Shown piece by piece: positions 1 through 11,677 of a stretch of DNA of 64,000 nucleotides (positions are counted from its first letter, which is position 1; each line of letters opens with the position of its first letter). The DNA comes from Hymenopus coronatus (Eukaryota; Arthropoda; Insecta; Mantodea; Hymenopodidae), in assembly GCA_030762935.1 (NCBI GenBank), contig CM060899.1, positions 59,818,501-59,882,500 of the forward strand, read 5' to 3'. Position numbers and translations under genes: made by a program. A model generated the notes under the pieces. The model was given only the letters and a program-made list of their open reading frames with translations, ran no database searches and was not told where the DNA came from.

Positions 1-185
1 GATGGCGGGGGAAACCGGAGATCTTGGAGAAAACGAGCCCCCGCGACGCTTTGTCTACCACAAATCCCACATGCGGTCACTTAGGATCGAGTTAGGGCCG
101 CCTCGCATGGTCTAACCACTCGGCCACGACAGTCGGAGCGTCTAACGCTCCTGCCAGTAGTCATTTTGAGCTTCTTTTTCCCCTA
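1..185 (-). repeat. SINE family A copy (tRNA-derived), partial
   Basis: Reverse-oriented copy of a tRNA-derived SINE seen several times in this window. The tRNA-like head lies at about 85-140; its complement contains CGAGTGGTTAGACCA, like the A box of a Ser/Leu-type tRNA. The B box is decayed here. The conserved body 'gggggaaaccgg..gagaaaac' is at 5-40. It is cut by the window edge. Confidence comes from the clear match to the copies at 32.0, 35.2, 36.0, 42.5 and 47.5 kb. Confidence 0.6.
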
Positions 186-687
186 CCAAACTGCAGGAAA
201 TTCGGGGGATGAAAGAAACCTACCCAGTATTAGCCTGACTACCGGGGAAACCCTCGAAAAACCTTAGGGTCACCGAATGCGGGCCACAGATGAAACCGCC
301 TGAGCTTTTGTCTTCGTAAGTTAAACCAACATGAATGCTTTGATGCGAGCTCTGGCGATGATGACCTTTTACCCGTGTGCAGGTTGTAATTCCCCTAATT
401 GCACCGCGCTTGGCATTTGGAAACGTTCAGCAGAATCGTGACTGTGGTGCCCAACATAGATCCGGCCCGTTACGATGTGTGGGAACCTCGCAGCATCATC
501 AGGAATGCTTACCTTGAAATGCTACGCAGTACTGCAGCATCTGGCAGTTTTGTAAACGATTGTTGCTTCAACAACCAACAGAATTATGGCTCAAAGCTCT
601 TTAAGTTTAGGAAGCAAGTGGAAATTTCAAGCCAAAACACTAAATTGAACATTTATGATCTTACATTATTGGAACTTTTATTTTTTT
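186..687. other. Unassigned DNA, no gene recognised
   Basis: No repeat family or protein domain is recognised. A 104-codon open frame starts at 399, but its end runs into the adjacent H-family repeat and it matches nothing I know. Confidence 0.4.
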
Positions 688-1213
688 TCTCTCTATACGC
701 AGTATGTACTTAGAGAAGGTATTTTATTACACCCAACATTTTGATACCGAGATTTCGCCGATAATACAAATTTTGAGGCCCCTGAATCAAAAATAAAAGC
801 ATTTTTGTTAAAAGGTCAGAGTATGTGCGTGTGTGTGTGGAGGGGGGGACAGCATAGCTCAAACACGAAAAGACTTAATTACCAAATTTTGTATTTAAGT
901 TTAGTATCTTCCAAGTATGCGACACGAAGATTTTCAGGAAAATCCTCCCATCCCCAGACTATCCTTTATAGAGAAAAATTGTTTGAAACTTTTTGTTGTT
1001 AAAATTGGCTCTAGCGATTTTGATTAAAAACCGTATATTAAATACACTGACATAAAATAAAATGTATGATTTAAATTTTCCAGGAATAGCCTCGGAAGGC
1101 GCCTTCATTCTGGACGAATTTTGCCTAACTGTAAACCTAAGATATAGGCAAAAAGCTACTACACAAAAATATAGATCTGGTTAAACACACAAGTTGCGTC
1201 ACGTACATCTTTT
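688..1213 (-). repeat. H-family repeat, 5'-truncated copy
   Basis: Reverse-oriented: the terminal hairpin is at 688-722 and the body runs to about 1190. The block that normally carries the TGCTAAT/ATTAGCA palindrome and the TCTGATG terminus is missing. It directly abuts the hairpin end of the next copy. Confidence 0.75.
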
Positions 1214-2055
1214 TACTTTCTCTACACGTACTATGTATGTAGTGTATAGAGAAGGTATTGTATTGAAACCAAAAATTCGATATTGAGAAGGTCCGTATGT
1301 GTGCGTGTGTATGTGTGTGTATCTATATACAGCATAGCTCAAAAACGAAAAGACCGTTAAATGCCAAACTTGCTATTTAAGTTTATATCTTCCATGGATG
1401 CGACACGAAAATTTTCAAGAAAATCCCCCCACCTCAAACTCCCTTTACATGGGAAAAAATTCGAACATTTTGGTTTTCTCAAAAATGGCTCAAACAATTT
1501 TGATTCAAATCTCTTATATTACAGATAATTACATGAAAAATAAAATGTATATTTTGAATTTTCTGGGAATAGGCTCTAAAGAACTCTTTATTCTGGATGA
1601 TTTTTATTGAATTTTCCATAACTGGTAAACCGTTAGAGGTAGACTAAAAATTATTACACAAAAAATGTAGACCACGATAAAGCACACAATTTATGCCATA
1701 TATATATTTTTTTTTTCGTTGAGTTGGCGTTTTCGAGATATAATTTTCTCATATGGGAACTTGTCAACTCCTAGGCACACAAAGCAACGGATTTCAATCC
1801 CATAAAAACCACATTTTAAAACATTTGACTGTCCGTTTAGGCTTAGTGTACTCCCTTATTTCCCTTCACGTCTATTTGCAAGGATAACTGACGAGGGCCA
1901 GTCAATAACTAATGCCTCCTATTTTTTTTTCTCCTTAACTAAGCTAGCGATGTGAACAATTTTAATTTGGCGCAATTCCTCAAACCTTCTACTCTAATCC
2001 ACTACAGTAGCAACTTCCTAAGTCAACAGGTGGCAGCACTGCTGCCTTTTGGAAA

Positions 2056-3113
2056 ATGGCTGACATCGATGTGCATATTAGACAGCTTTCCGTAATTGAA
2101 TTCTTGCATGAGGAAGGTGAAACGCCCATCCGCATTTATGAAAGGATGAAAAATGGGTATGGTTATGCAACAATGGATGTCAGCACTGTTAGAAGATGGG
2201 TCGGTCGCTGTAATGAAGCAGAAGGGCAAATACCGTTGGCTGATGAAAATCGGAGCGGTAGACCGGTGACTGCAGTGACTCCACGCAACATTGAGTGAGT
2301 GGATGTGATCATTCGTATTGACCGCCGGGTAGCAACGGATGAATTGTTTCCATTATGTCCCTCAGTAAAGGCAATGTGATGACGATTATTCAACAACTGG
2401 GGTACTGAAATGTTTATTCACGGTGGGTACCAACAATGTTAACCGACGAGAATAAGGAAACAAGAAAAGCAATAGCCGCTGAACTCTTGCAGCGCTTCTA
2501 TTTGGAGGGAGAGGAGTTTCTGGAAAATATTGTGACTGGAGAGGAAACATGGGTTCATTTTTTGAATCTGAATCAAAAAGACAATCAATGGAATGGTATC
2601 GCACAACCTCACCGAAGAAGAAAAAATTCAAAACTGTGCCATCGGCAGGGAAAGTGATAGTGACAGTTTTCTGGGATGCATAGGGTATGATTCTGGTTGA
2701 ATTTTTGGAGCAGGGATGCACAATAAATTCTGTCCGATACGTCAGCACCCTCAAAAAACCTAAAGCACGTCCTCGGCGAGTTCTCAGAACAAAACCATGG
2801 CGGATGTTCTTCTTTTGACAATGCAAAGCCACACACCAGTCATCACACCACTGAAGCGATTGTGAAAATTGAATAGGATGTCTTGCCTCTTCCCCCATAC
2901 AGTCCTGACCTAGAACTATCAGACTACCATTTGTTTGGGCCGCTAAAGGAAGCTTATCATGGAATTCACTTTGAAGATGCAGAGACCGTGAATAAATTTG
3001 TGCGTCAATTGCTTCGGAAGCAAGACCATGCATTTTACCACACTGGAATACATGCCCTTGTTAAAAGGTGGGCCAAAACTGTGGAAAAGGACAGGGATTA
3101 CATTGAAAAGTGA
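2056..3113 (+). pseudogene. mariner transposase, inactivated
   Basis: DDE transposase for cut-and-paste transposition at TA sites. The start ATG at 2056 opens a mariner-type N-terminal helix-turn-helix region (HIRQLSVIEFLHEEGETP) that ends in a 'SGRPVT' linker. The frame is then lost at a stop near 2296. Later pieces are 'TGEETWVHF' near 2540, where the usual first catalytic Asp (TGDETW) reads Glu, 'FDNAKPHTS' near 2815 with the second Asp, and 'SPDLELSDYHLF' near 2907 with the third. An in-frame TAG lies between the last two. The stop after 'DYIEK' is at 3111-3113. Several stops and shifts make it certainly non-functional. Confidence 0.9.
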
Positions 3114-3178
3114 CACTTTATTCTTCAATTTTGTGGCTTTCATACTGTATAATCAAAGTTTAATTTTCTTATAAATTA

Positions 3179-3228
<50 letters not shown>
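3179..3228 (+). repeat. (GA)n microsatellite
   Basis: About 50 bp of nearly pure GA dinucleotide, inside the mariner between the transposase stop and the right terminal repeat. It may have expanded after insertion. Confidence 0.95.
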
Positions 3229-3235
<7 letters not shown>

Positions 3236-3275
3236 CATTAGTTATTCACTGACCCTCGTACTATGTAGAGAAAGT

Positions 3276-3819
3276 AAACGCATTTAATTCTCATGAATAC
3301 GTCATTAATGGTTTAAGAGATTGCATGTATTCCAAAACAGGGATAGGGTTGACTCAGCTGATATAAAATAAATTAAAATATGCTCGTATTATCATGATTC
3401 TAAAGACTTTGGGCCTGCTAGACGGCACATGCAACAAAGTTTCCAGTGTGCAATCGCCGAATTTCCCCGTGACCGGCTATCTATGACGTATGCAGCCGAA
3501 TATTGATATCCTAATACGGTATTGCATTACCTGAACATGCAACAGAAAATATTGGATTTCCTCTGCCAAGTATTTCACCATTCTGTATTACGTTTCTTGC
3601 ATTCCCGTTACATTCTCTTCATGAATCCAGTCATACGTCATTTTAATACCTGCTCTGACTAAATCGCTTCCCAGGTGCTTTGTAATACAGGGCGTATCCT
3701 TGGGAGCTCTGAATTCTCCCACTGAGCAGGAGACAACTAAAGTTCGTTTGGCACCTTCTATAATCTGTCTCACACAAGAATATTCCTAATGTCAATTTAT
3801 GGGAGGGAAGAAGGAAAAA
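3276..3819. other. Unassigned DNA, no gene recognised
   Basis: Low-copy-looking sequence between two H copies. Small open frames on the minus strand have no recognisable domain. Confidence 0.4.
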
Positions 3820-4191
3820 TCTGATGTGTTCCATTCACATAACTTTCTCTACCTGTTGTGCAAAAAACCTATTCCTACAAAGGATTATCCTTTCATCTCC
3901 ATCATGCTAATCGAGATAAACATTAGCAGAAATTATCTTATCACTTGCTTCTTTGTAAGTAGAAGTGAAATAAGGGAATACGCTAGGCTAAAGCGATAGT
4001 CAAATCTTTTAAAAGCCAGTCGATATGTGAACAATTGAAGTTGTACATCCAATAAAACAAAAGAGAGATGAAACCAGGGATGGCCAACTCTACAACAAAA
4101 ATGTATGTGATTTAATTATGTATTTAACGAGATCTAAATTGTTTGTGTAGTGGGTTTTTGTCTATCTCTTACAGTTTACAGGTTATAAAAA
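3820..4191 (+). repeat. H-family repeat, 3'-truncated copy
   Basis: Forward copy beginning TCTGATGTGTTCCATTCACA at 3820 with the TGCTAAT...ATTAGCA palindrome at 3905-3933. It stops at about 4190, where another copy's start takes over. The 3' half and hairpin are absent. Confidence 0.75.
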
Positions 4192-5040
4192 TTTGATATG
4201 CTACATTCGCATGACTTTCTCCATATCTCTGTAACAAATTAATTTTAATAAGCTTATTCTTCTACTTAATGCTAAAGCACTTGCAGAAACGTCTTATTAC
4301 CTAGTCCCTTTATATAAGAAAGGAAATAAGGGAATATACTAGGCTAGACCGATAATCAAATGTTTTAAAATGTGGTTGCTATGGGATTGAAATCCATTTC
4401 TTTGCGTGGCCAGAGTTGACAGGTTCCCGTGTGGTGAAATCAATAACAAGGAATATCTCTAAAACGGCCAACTTCACAAAAAAAATTTATATGACATAAA
4501 TTGTGTGGAATATCGTGATCTACATTTTTGGTGCAGTAAGTTTTTGTCTATCTCTTACGGTTAAGCAGTTATGCAAAATTTCACAAAATTCATCCAGAAT
4601 AAACATGACTTCAGAGGTTATTCTCAGAAAATTCAAGGTATGCATTTTATTTGCCATGTAAATATCTTAAATATAAGAGATTTTAATCAAAATCGTTAGA
4701 GCCATTTTTGAAAAAATAAAAAAAAAAAAAAAAAAAAAAAGAATCATGTAAAGGGTAGTAGGGGGTGGGGGGATTTTCTTGAAAATCTTCATCTTTGGAA
4801 GACACTAAACTTAAAGACCAGGTTTGGTATTTAATTGTCTTTTCCTTTTTGTATTATGCTGTCCACAGACACACACATACACAAACGCTCACACATACGG
4901 AGCTTTTTCTGAAAATAATTTTTTTTAGATTCAGGGGCACCCAAAACATGTATTTCCGGTGAAATCTCGGCATCGAATTTTTGGGTGCATTGCAGTACCT
5001 TCTTTATACCTACGTACATAGTATGTGTAGAGAAAGTAAA
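4192..5040 (+). repeat. H-family repeat, near full length
   Basis: Forward copy from 'ttgatatgctacattcgcatgac' to the hairpin 'cctacgtacatagtatgtgtag' near 5010-5036. It has an A-run at 4709-4740 in the middle, and the CA-rich block at 4862-4895 in the usual place. Confidence 0.8.
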
Positions 5041-5392
5041 AAAGTCATCCAGCATGAAGAACTCTCCAAAGGCTATTCCCAGAAAATTCAAGATACACAT
5101 CTTCTTTGTTATGCAAATATCTTTAATATGTGGTATTTTATTCGAAACCGTTACAGACATTTTTGAGAAAAACAACATTTTAAAAAATTCTTCCTTGTAA
5201 TTGGTAGTTTAAGATTGTGGGATTTTCTTGAAAATCTTCGTGTCGCACGCATCCTTGGAGGATACAAAACTTAAACATCAAGTTTGGTATTTAATGGACT
5301 TTTCGTTTTTGAGTTATGCTGTCTACAGACACACCCACTCACTCACACTAACAAATACACGCGCGCGCGTGAACTACCTTTTCTAAAATGTA
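5041..5392 (+). repeat. H-family repeat, internal fragment
   Basis: Head-to-tail continuation of the preceding copy. It starts mid-element ('gtcatccagcatgaagaact') and ends before the hairpin, in the CA/CG microsatellite at 5331-5372. Confidence 0.7.
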
Positions 5393-6332
5393 TTTATTAC
5401 TTTTTCTACACGTACTATGTACATAATGTATAAAGAAGGTATTGTAATGTACCCAAAAATTCGATACCGAGATTTCACCGGAAATACATGTTTTGAGACC
5501 CTGAATCCAAAGAAAGCCGTTTTAGAAAAATGTCCGTGTATCTTCTGTCTATGTGTGTCTGTGTGTATTTGTGTGTATGTCTGTGGGTAGCATAGCTCAA
5601 AAACGAAAAGACCGTTAAAAACCAAACTTAGTATTTAGGTTTGGTATTTTCCAAGGATGAGACACGAAGATTTTCAAGAAAATCCCCCCACTCCAAACTA
5701 CCCTATATATGGAAGAATTTTTGAAAAAGTTGAATTTTTTAAATTTTTTTAAAATTGTGATTTTGTCAAAAGTGGTTTTAACGATTTTGATTAAAATATC
5801 GTATATTCAAGATATTTACCTGATAAATAAAATGTGTATCTTGAATTTTCTGAGAATAGCCTCTGAAGAGTACTTTATTCTGAATGAATTTTACGGAATT
5901 TTGCATAACAGCTAAACCGTAAGAAATGGACAATAACTTACTACACAAAAAATTTAGAACACATTAATGCACACAATTTATTCTATAGACATGTTTTCGT
6001 GGAGTTGATCGTTTTTGAGATATTCCTTGTTTTTGGTTTCAGCTTTATAAAACTTGTACTTTTCTCATACAGGAATTTGTCAACTCCTGTCCATAGAAAC
6101 AAAGGAACTTCAGTCACATAACAACCAGCTTTTGACGATCGCTTTAACCTATAGTACTCCCTTATTTCGCTTCTACTTACTAGGAATTAAGTAATAAGAC
6201 CTTTTCTGTTTTTTTTTTTGTTTTTTTTTTGTCGATTAGTATGAAGTAAATAGAATCATAAACTTTTTAATAATAATTTGTTGCAGAAATGTAGAGGAAG
6301 TCATGTGAATGGAGCACATAAGATTTGTTTTT
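5393..6332 (-). repeat. H-family repeat, full-length copy
   Basis: Reverse-oriented, about 940 bp. Hairpin at 5397-5440, GT-rich block at 5545-5585, palindrome block at 6232-6245, and the complement of the TCTGATG terminus at 6300-6328. One of the best length references in the window. Confidence 0.85.
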
Positions 6333-6432
6333 ATTCAGGGTGTCTCAAAAACATGTGTTTCCGGTGAAAACTCGGTATCGAAATTTTCGGTGGAGTATAA
6401 TACTTTCTCTACCTACTGTGTATTGTAAATAA
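6333..6432 (+). repeat. H-family 3'-end fragment, opposite sense
   Basis: About 100 bp of the forward 3' end ('ttcagggtgtctcaaaa' through 'actttctctacctactgtgt'), joined directly to the 5' terminus of the preceding reverse copy. The same arrangement recurs at 7673 and 12847. Confidence 0.65.
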
Positions 6433-6727
6433 GTGCTAAATAAAGTAATACGAATGCTGGAGTAATATCCAACGAACGACGGGGAGGGGGGGGGGGCCGT
6501 GGGTATGTAGACATGACACCTTCAAAGAACCCTTCCAGATGTTGCATTCTGCTGTCAACGTGTATTTAGTAGCATCATCTTATTGAAACCATGAGTGGTC
6601 GATTTCATCGTTCTCTAGCAAAAGAAATCTTGGACAATTAAACAAAAACACTGACCGTTCGTGGTCTATTACTCAAACAATAAAGGGCCAATTCTGCGTC
6701 GTCTGGAAATTTCTATCCGCATTCCCA
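6433..6727. other. Unassigned DNA, no gene recognised
   Basis: Nothing recognisable apart from a G-run at 6481-6496. Confidence 0.4.
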
Positions 6728-7672
6728 TTTTACTTCTCTACACGTACTATGTAAGAAGTGTATAGAGAAGGTATTGTGTTACTCCATAAATTTCGATGTC
6801 GAGATTTCAACAGAAATACACGTTTCGAGGGCCCTGATTCCGAGATAATCCTTTTTAGAAAAAGGTCTGTTTGTGTGTGTGCCTGTGGACAGCATAGCTC
6901 AAAAACGAAAAGTCAGTTAAATATCAAGTATTTAAGCTCAGTATCTTTCAAGGATGCGAAATGAAGATTTTCAAGAAAATCCCCCCCCCAGCTACCCACA
7001 TGGAACATTTTTAGAATTTTGACTTTCTCAAAAATGGCTCTAACGACTTTGATTAAAATACCTCTTTTTAAAGCTATTTAGATCTCAAATAAAATGTATA
7101 TCTTGAAATTTCTAGGAATAGCTTCTGAAGAGCTGTTCATTCTGGATGAATTTTTCTGAATTTTGCATCACTGATATACCATAAGAGATAGACACAAATT
7201 TACTAAACAAAAATGTAGATCTCGTTAAAATACACAATTTAAGTAATATAAATTTTTTCGTGGAATTCACCGTTTTCGAAGTATTGCTTGTTATTGGTTT
7301 CAGTTTTAAAATACTTCAACTTTGCTCATACAGGAACCTGTCAACTCCTGGCCACGCAAAGAAACGAATTTCAATTCCATAGCAACCACATTTTAAAACG
7401 TTTGACTCTCGGTTTGGCGAGTGCATTCCCTTATTTCCCTCCTACTTAGAGTGTATTCCCTTATTTCCCTTCTACTTAGAGTGTATTCCCTTATTTCCCT
7501 TCTACTTAGAGTGTATTCCCTTATTTCCCTTCTACTTACAGATAACTAAGTAATGAGTTCATTTCTGCTATGTGTATCTCGATTAGCATGAAATAAATAA
7601 AAGAATAAGCTTATTAACAATAATTTTTTAGAGTTGTAAAGAAAGCCATGTGAATGAAATCCATATGCTTTT
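6728..7672 (-). repeat. H-family repeat, full-length copy with internal tandem
   Basis: Reverse copy with the hairpin at 6730-6772 and the TCTGATG-end complement at 7645-7660. It contains a private 30-bp tandem at 7432-7551, which explains part of its length. Confidence 0.85.
7432..7551 (+). repeat. 30-bp tandem repeat, four units
   Basis: Four consecutive 30-bp units of the type 'GTGTATTCCCTTATTTCCCT' plus 'TCTACTTAGA'. The last three are identical or nearly so and the first has two changes. The unit is a normal single-copy segment of the H family amplified only in this copy. Confidence 0.95.
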
Positions 7673-7838
7673 TTTTTTAGTTATGCTATTCATACTCACG
7701 AACATTTTTTGTAAAAATGCTTCAGGGGACTCTAAAACGTATATTTGCGTTGAAATATCGGTATCCAAATTTTGGGTGGAATACGTACAGTATATTCTCT
7801 ATCTACATGTACATTATACATACGTGCTAAAGAAGGAA
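7673..7838 (+). repeat. H-family 3'-end fragment, opposite sense
   Basis: About 160 bp of forward 3' end, including 'ttcaggggactctaaaacg' and a decayed hairpin 'ctatctacatgtacattatacatacgtgctaaag', placed at the 5' terminus of the preceding reverse copy. Confidence 0.65.
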
Positions 7839-7860
7839 AAAAGACAACAAACTTTTAGTT

Positions 7861-7917
7861 CTATTATTATTATTATTATTATTATTAATATTATTATTAG
7901 TAGTATTATTATTATTT
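7861..7917 (+). repeat. (ATT)n microsatellite
   Basis: ATT trinucleotide run immediately left of a mariner. A second ATT run lies just right of it at 9056-9095, so the transposon probably landed within one microsatellite. Confidence 0.9.
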
Positions 7918-9042
7918 AGGCTGTCCCAGAAGTACCCGAACTGACGTATAGATAGCGGTTGTTGTTTCAAACAACAATGGTAAAAAGTATCAACCTTAGA
8001 AAACTTAAGTTTGAAGTTTGACGATTTTACATTGTTTAGCATTTGTTTGGCAGCCATCATTAGTGAATGCTCTCAGCGAATTTGTAAACATGTATAAAAT
8101 TTGTCATCGTTATATGATACAATACTTTCATTTAAAAGATCTTAGTCCAACTAATGTTATAGCATAGCTAAATTCTACTTTGGGGGAGTCTGCTCCTTCG
8201 TTTACAACAGTGAAATATTGAGTTGCAGAGTTTAAGCGCGACCGTACGAGCTGCCAAGACTAACATCGCAGTGGTCAACCTTCAAAAAGTCTGTACATCG
8301 CATACTGACTGAAAATTTGGATATGAAAAAGTTGTGTGCAAGGTGAGTGCCGCATTTGCTCAAAATATAACAAAAACAGCGTCGTGAGGTTGTTTCAGTC
8401 GAGTGTTTGGCAATGTTTCGCTGCAATGATGCTGAGTTTTTTCTTCGATTCATAACAATAGATGAAACCTGGGTCCATCACTTCACACTTGAGATGAAGG
8501 AAGAATCAAAGCAGTGTATTGGAAAGGGAGAATCGGCTCCAAAGAAGGCGAAAATAGTTCCATCTGCAGGCAAGATCTTGGCGCCAGTTTTCTGGGACGC
8601 ACGCGGGATAATTTTTATTAATTATCTCAAAAAAGGAAAAATAATCAATGGTGAATATAATGCGAGCTTGCTACAGCGTTTGAGTGATGAAATTGAGCAA
8701 AAACAGCTACATTTAGCAAAAACGATAGTTTTGTTTCATCAATGTACCAGTTCACACGTCCATTATCGCCATGGCCAAAATCAATTAGTTAAAGTTCGAA
8801 TTGCTTCCCGATGCACCCTATTCGCCAGATTTAGCCCCCTCTGATTATTTTCTGTTTCCAAACTTGAAGAAATGACTTGGTGGTAGGAGATTTGCCAACG
8901 ATGAAGAGGTGGAGTCTGCAGTTGATGGCTATTTTGCAGACCTGGATAGTTCTCACTATAAACAGGGTATCGAAGCTATTGAACATCGCTGGGAAAAGTG
9001 TTTATCTTTCTTTGTTAGTTCGGGTACTTCTGGAACAGCCCT
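7918..9042 (+). mobile_element. mariner transposon, degenerate, inserted in an ATT repeat
   Basis: About 1.12 kb between terminal inverted repeats at 7918-7942 and 9018-9042 (AGGSCTGTYCCAGAAGTACC; one or two differences). This terminus differs from the mariner at 1.9 kb, so it is a separate family. One broken transposase lies inside. Confidence 0.9.
8090..9020 (+). pseudogene. mariner transposase, inactivated
   Basis: The first half (8090-8400) is recognisable only in pieces with stops. The open segment 8407-8844 holds the catalytic core with 'ITIDETWVHHFT' (first Asp) and 'VPSAGKILAPVFWD'. At the second catalytic position the family sequence FHQDNAPSH reads 'FHQCTSSHVH', so that Asp is lost. 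After a shift, 'PYSPDLAPSDYFLFPNLKK' near 8817-8875 keeps the third Asp. The C-terminal 'IEHRWEKC' near 8977-9000 is typical, but the stop codon has decayed and the frame runs into the terminal repeat. Dead transposase. Confidence 0.9.
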
Positions 9043-9055
9043 CGTAGTATTGTCT

Positions 9056-9095
9056 GTTATTATTAATATTATTGGTGATTATTATTATTATAGGT
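9056..9095 (+). repeat. (ATT)n microsatellite, right part
   Basis: Interrupted ATT run directly right of the mariner, the partner of the run at 7861-7917. Confidence 0.85.
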
Positions 9096-9437
9096 AGAGC
9101 AAATTTACTGAGGTCAAGACACACTGGTCGGTATTGCTGCATTTCTTGATACTCACTGGTCCTTTTCGACCGAAGTGATCGGCGATGTATGACGGGTTGC
9201 CTCATGCATAGCTCCTGTTACACAGCCAGGTATCTACTTACAGAATGCAATGTTACACTTTCCCACGGAATATTGTTCTCACAGATACCTTTATACTCTT
9301 GTAATAAACGAGTACACACGTCCCTCGAATGCAACTGTTTTTCTAGGGATGCAAGGGTTCGGCCCTAGCAGTTGCACGGCGGTTGACATCGTCATCTTCA
9401 GGGTCCACATTTTGATGACTTAAAACTGTTTGAAAAA
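9096..9437. other. Unassigned DNA, no gene recognised
   Basis: No known repeat or domain recognised. Confidence 0.4.
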
Positions 9438-10526
9438 TCTGATGTGTACCATTCACATGGCTTCCTCTACATCTCAACAACGAATTATTGTTAAAAAACT
9501 TATTCTTCTACTTACTTCATGCTAATCGAGACAAAATTAGCAGAAATTGTCTTATTGCTTGCTTCCTTGTAAGTAAAAGGGAAATAAGGGAGTACACTAA
9601 GTTGATAGCAAAATCGTTTAAAAGCTGGTTGCTATATGATTGAAGTTCCTTTTTTTTTTTTTTTTTTGTATGGACAGGAGTTGATAAATTCCTGTATTTC
9701 ACCCGAAGGTCCCGGGTTCGATTCATGGCTGGGGCGGGGAAGTTTTCTTTAACCAGAATTATTCCCTATTCCCCACAGAGTCTGGAAGTATGACTGTGAG
9801 AGTGAAGTGTGCCTCTTTGAGGAAAATAAAAATGATATAAACCCAACGTAAAAGAACCTACAGACGAGTTGTTTCTAATTCAAAGCCCCCGATATGACCT
9901 TAGATGTTAAAGGGGGCTGTACAAATGAAACAATAAAAAAAAAACATCCTATATGACCAAAGTATATTTTTAAAGGCTGAAACCAATAACAAGGAATATC
10001 TCAAAAACGATCAACTCCAGCGAAAAAATGTATATAACACAAATTGAGTGTTTTAACATGCTCTACATTTTTTGTGCGATAAGTTTTTGTCCCTCTCTTG
10101 CGGTTTAGCAGTTATGCAAAATTCCGTAAAATTCGTTCAGAATAAAGTAGTCTTCAGAGGCTTTTCCCAGAAAACTGAGATATACATTTAAATTATCAGG
10201 TAAATATCTTAAATATACGATATTTTAATCAAAATCGTTACAGTCATTTTTAAGAAAATCAACATTTTCGAAAATTGTTCCATGTAAAGGGTAGTTGGGG
10301 ATGAAGGGATTTTCTTGAAAATCTTGTTGTCTAATCCTTTGAAGATATCAAACTTAAATACCAACTTTGGTATTTAACGGACTTCTCATTTTTGAGCTAT
10401 GTTGTCCACAGACACACACACACATATACACATACATGCACGCACACATATCGGTAACAAATTTTTGGGTGCATTACATACCTTCTGTATACACTATGTA
10501 ATACTACGCGTAGAAAAAGTAAAAAA
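9438..10526 (+). repeat. H-family repeat interrupted by a SINE
   Basis: Forward copy from TCTGATGTGTACC at 9438 to a hairpin end 'ctacgcgtagaaaaagtaaaaaa' at 10504-10526. A SINE (family D) is inserted at about 9694-9957. The flanks 'ttcctgtat' and 'atcctatatga' probably represent the decayed target duplication. Confidence 0.85.
9694..9957 (+). repeat. SINE family D (tRNA-derived), 5'-truncated
   Basis: Begins in the tRNA-like B box (GGGTTCGATTC at 9714-9724). The body has 'gaggaaaataaaaatgat' and 'gatatgaccttagatgtta', and it ends in an A-run at 9946-9955. The A box is missing, so only the 3' part of the head was copied. It matches 13640-13795. Confidence 0.7.
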
Positions 10527-10565
10527 CAATTAAATCAAACAAAATATGTTTTAGTTTCCACAAAT

Positions 10566-11360
10566 TTTACTTTCTCTACACTACTATGCACATAGTGTAT
10601 AGAGAAGGTGTTGTATTCCACCCAAAATTCGATACCGAAATTTCATCGGAAATATATGTTTTGGGTGTGGACAGTATAACTCAAAAACGAAAAGACTATT
10701 AAATACCACACTTGGTATTTAAGTTTGGTATCTGCCAAGGATACTATATCTAGATTTTCAAGAAAATCCTCCCATCCCAAGCTACCCTTTACATGGAAAA
10801 AATTTCGAAAATTTTGATTTTCTCAACGATTTTGATTGAAATCTCCTATATTTAAGATATTTACATGCTAAATAAAATGTATATTTTGAATTTTCTGGGA
10901 ATAGCCTCTAAGGACCTCCTTATTCTGGACAATTTTTATCGAATTTTGCATAACTAGTAAACCGTAAGAGATAGACAAAAACTCAGTATACAGAAAAAAA
11001 AAAATGTTGATCTCGATAAAACACAAAATTAATGTCATTTTTTTGGTGGAGTTGGTCGTTTAATAGATATTCCTTGTCTTTTGTTTCAGTTTTAAAAGCT
11101 TATACTTTTGTGATACAGAATTTGCCAACTCCTGTCCATACAAACGAAGGACCTTCAGACACATAGCAACCAGCTTTTGACTATCACTTTAACCTATGAT
11201 ACTTCCTTATTTCATTTCTACTTACAAGGAAACAAGTAATAAGACTATCTGTGCTAATTTTTTTCTCGATTAGCATGAAGTAAATAGAAGCAAAACCTTT
11301 TTACAAATAATTCGTTCAGAGATGTAGTCTATGTGAATGGAACACATCAGATTTTTATTC
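10566..11360 (-). repeat. H-family repeat, near full length
   Basis: Reverse copy with hairpin at 10566-10610 (ctacactactatgcacatagtgtatag) and the TCTGATG-end complement at 11328-11356. The GT microsatellite is deleted: 'atgttttgggtgtggacag' joins its two sides. Confidence 0.85.
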
Positions 11361-11677
11361 AAACTTCACCGATGAATCACCTTAAGAAGTTATACGAAAA
11401 GATCAGTCAGATGTGTAGATATACCAGTGAACCCAGAGAACAGTATATCTCGACATAAAGGCCTCCTACAAGAATGTGGGTGTGTAACCACAGCTGTGAA
11501 TGTATTTATGACGCCTGAGTCAGCACATTTTTTGCTGTCTCACACTCATAATGATTTCTCCATCGTGCAAATCATTATGGTACAGGTAACAGCACTCTTC
11601 CCGACCGGATACCAGCAATTTTCGTGCCTCCGGCTACATAATATATTACACATTACATAATAAACATCATAAAAACA
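11361..11677. other. Unassigned DNA, no gene recognised
   Basis: The 77-codon open frame from 11427 has no recognisable domain. Confidence 0.35.

Larger units (their letters stand above)
1892..3258 (+). mobile_element. mariner transposon, degenerate
   Basis: Full-length mariner of about 1.37 kb bounded by roughly 29-bp terminal inverted repeats at 1892-1920 and 3230-3258 (GAGGGYCAGTSAATAACTAA, two differences). TA follows the right end, as expected for the TA target of mariners. It carries one broken transposase reading frame, followed by a GA repeat just inside the right terminus. It lies inside an H-family copy. Confidence 0.9.
1214..3275 (-). repeat. H-family repeat split by a mariner
   Basis: Reverse-oriented copy beginning with the hairpin TTACTTTCTCTACACGTACT. 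The body runs to about 1890, then a mariner is inserted. A short piece with 'tgtagagaaagt' follows the mariner at 3260-3275. The sequence expected between the two parts is partly missing, so a deletion accompanied or followed the insertion. Confidence 0.75.

Noticed and set aside
399..713. A 104-codon open frame with some protein-like composition
   Set aside because: No domain recognised, its last part lies in an H-family repeat, and no splice or start context supports it.
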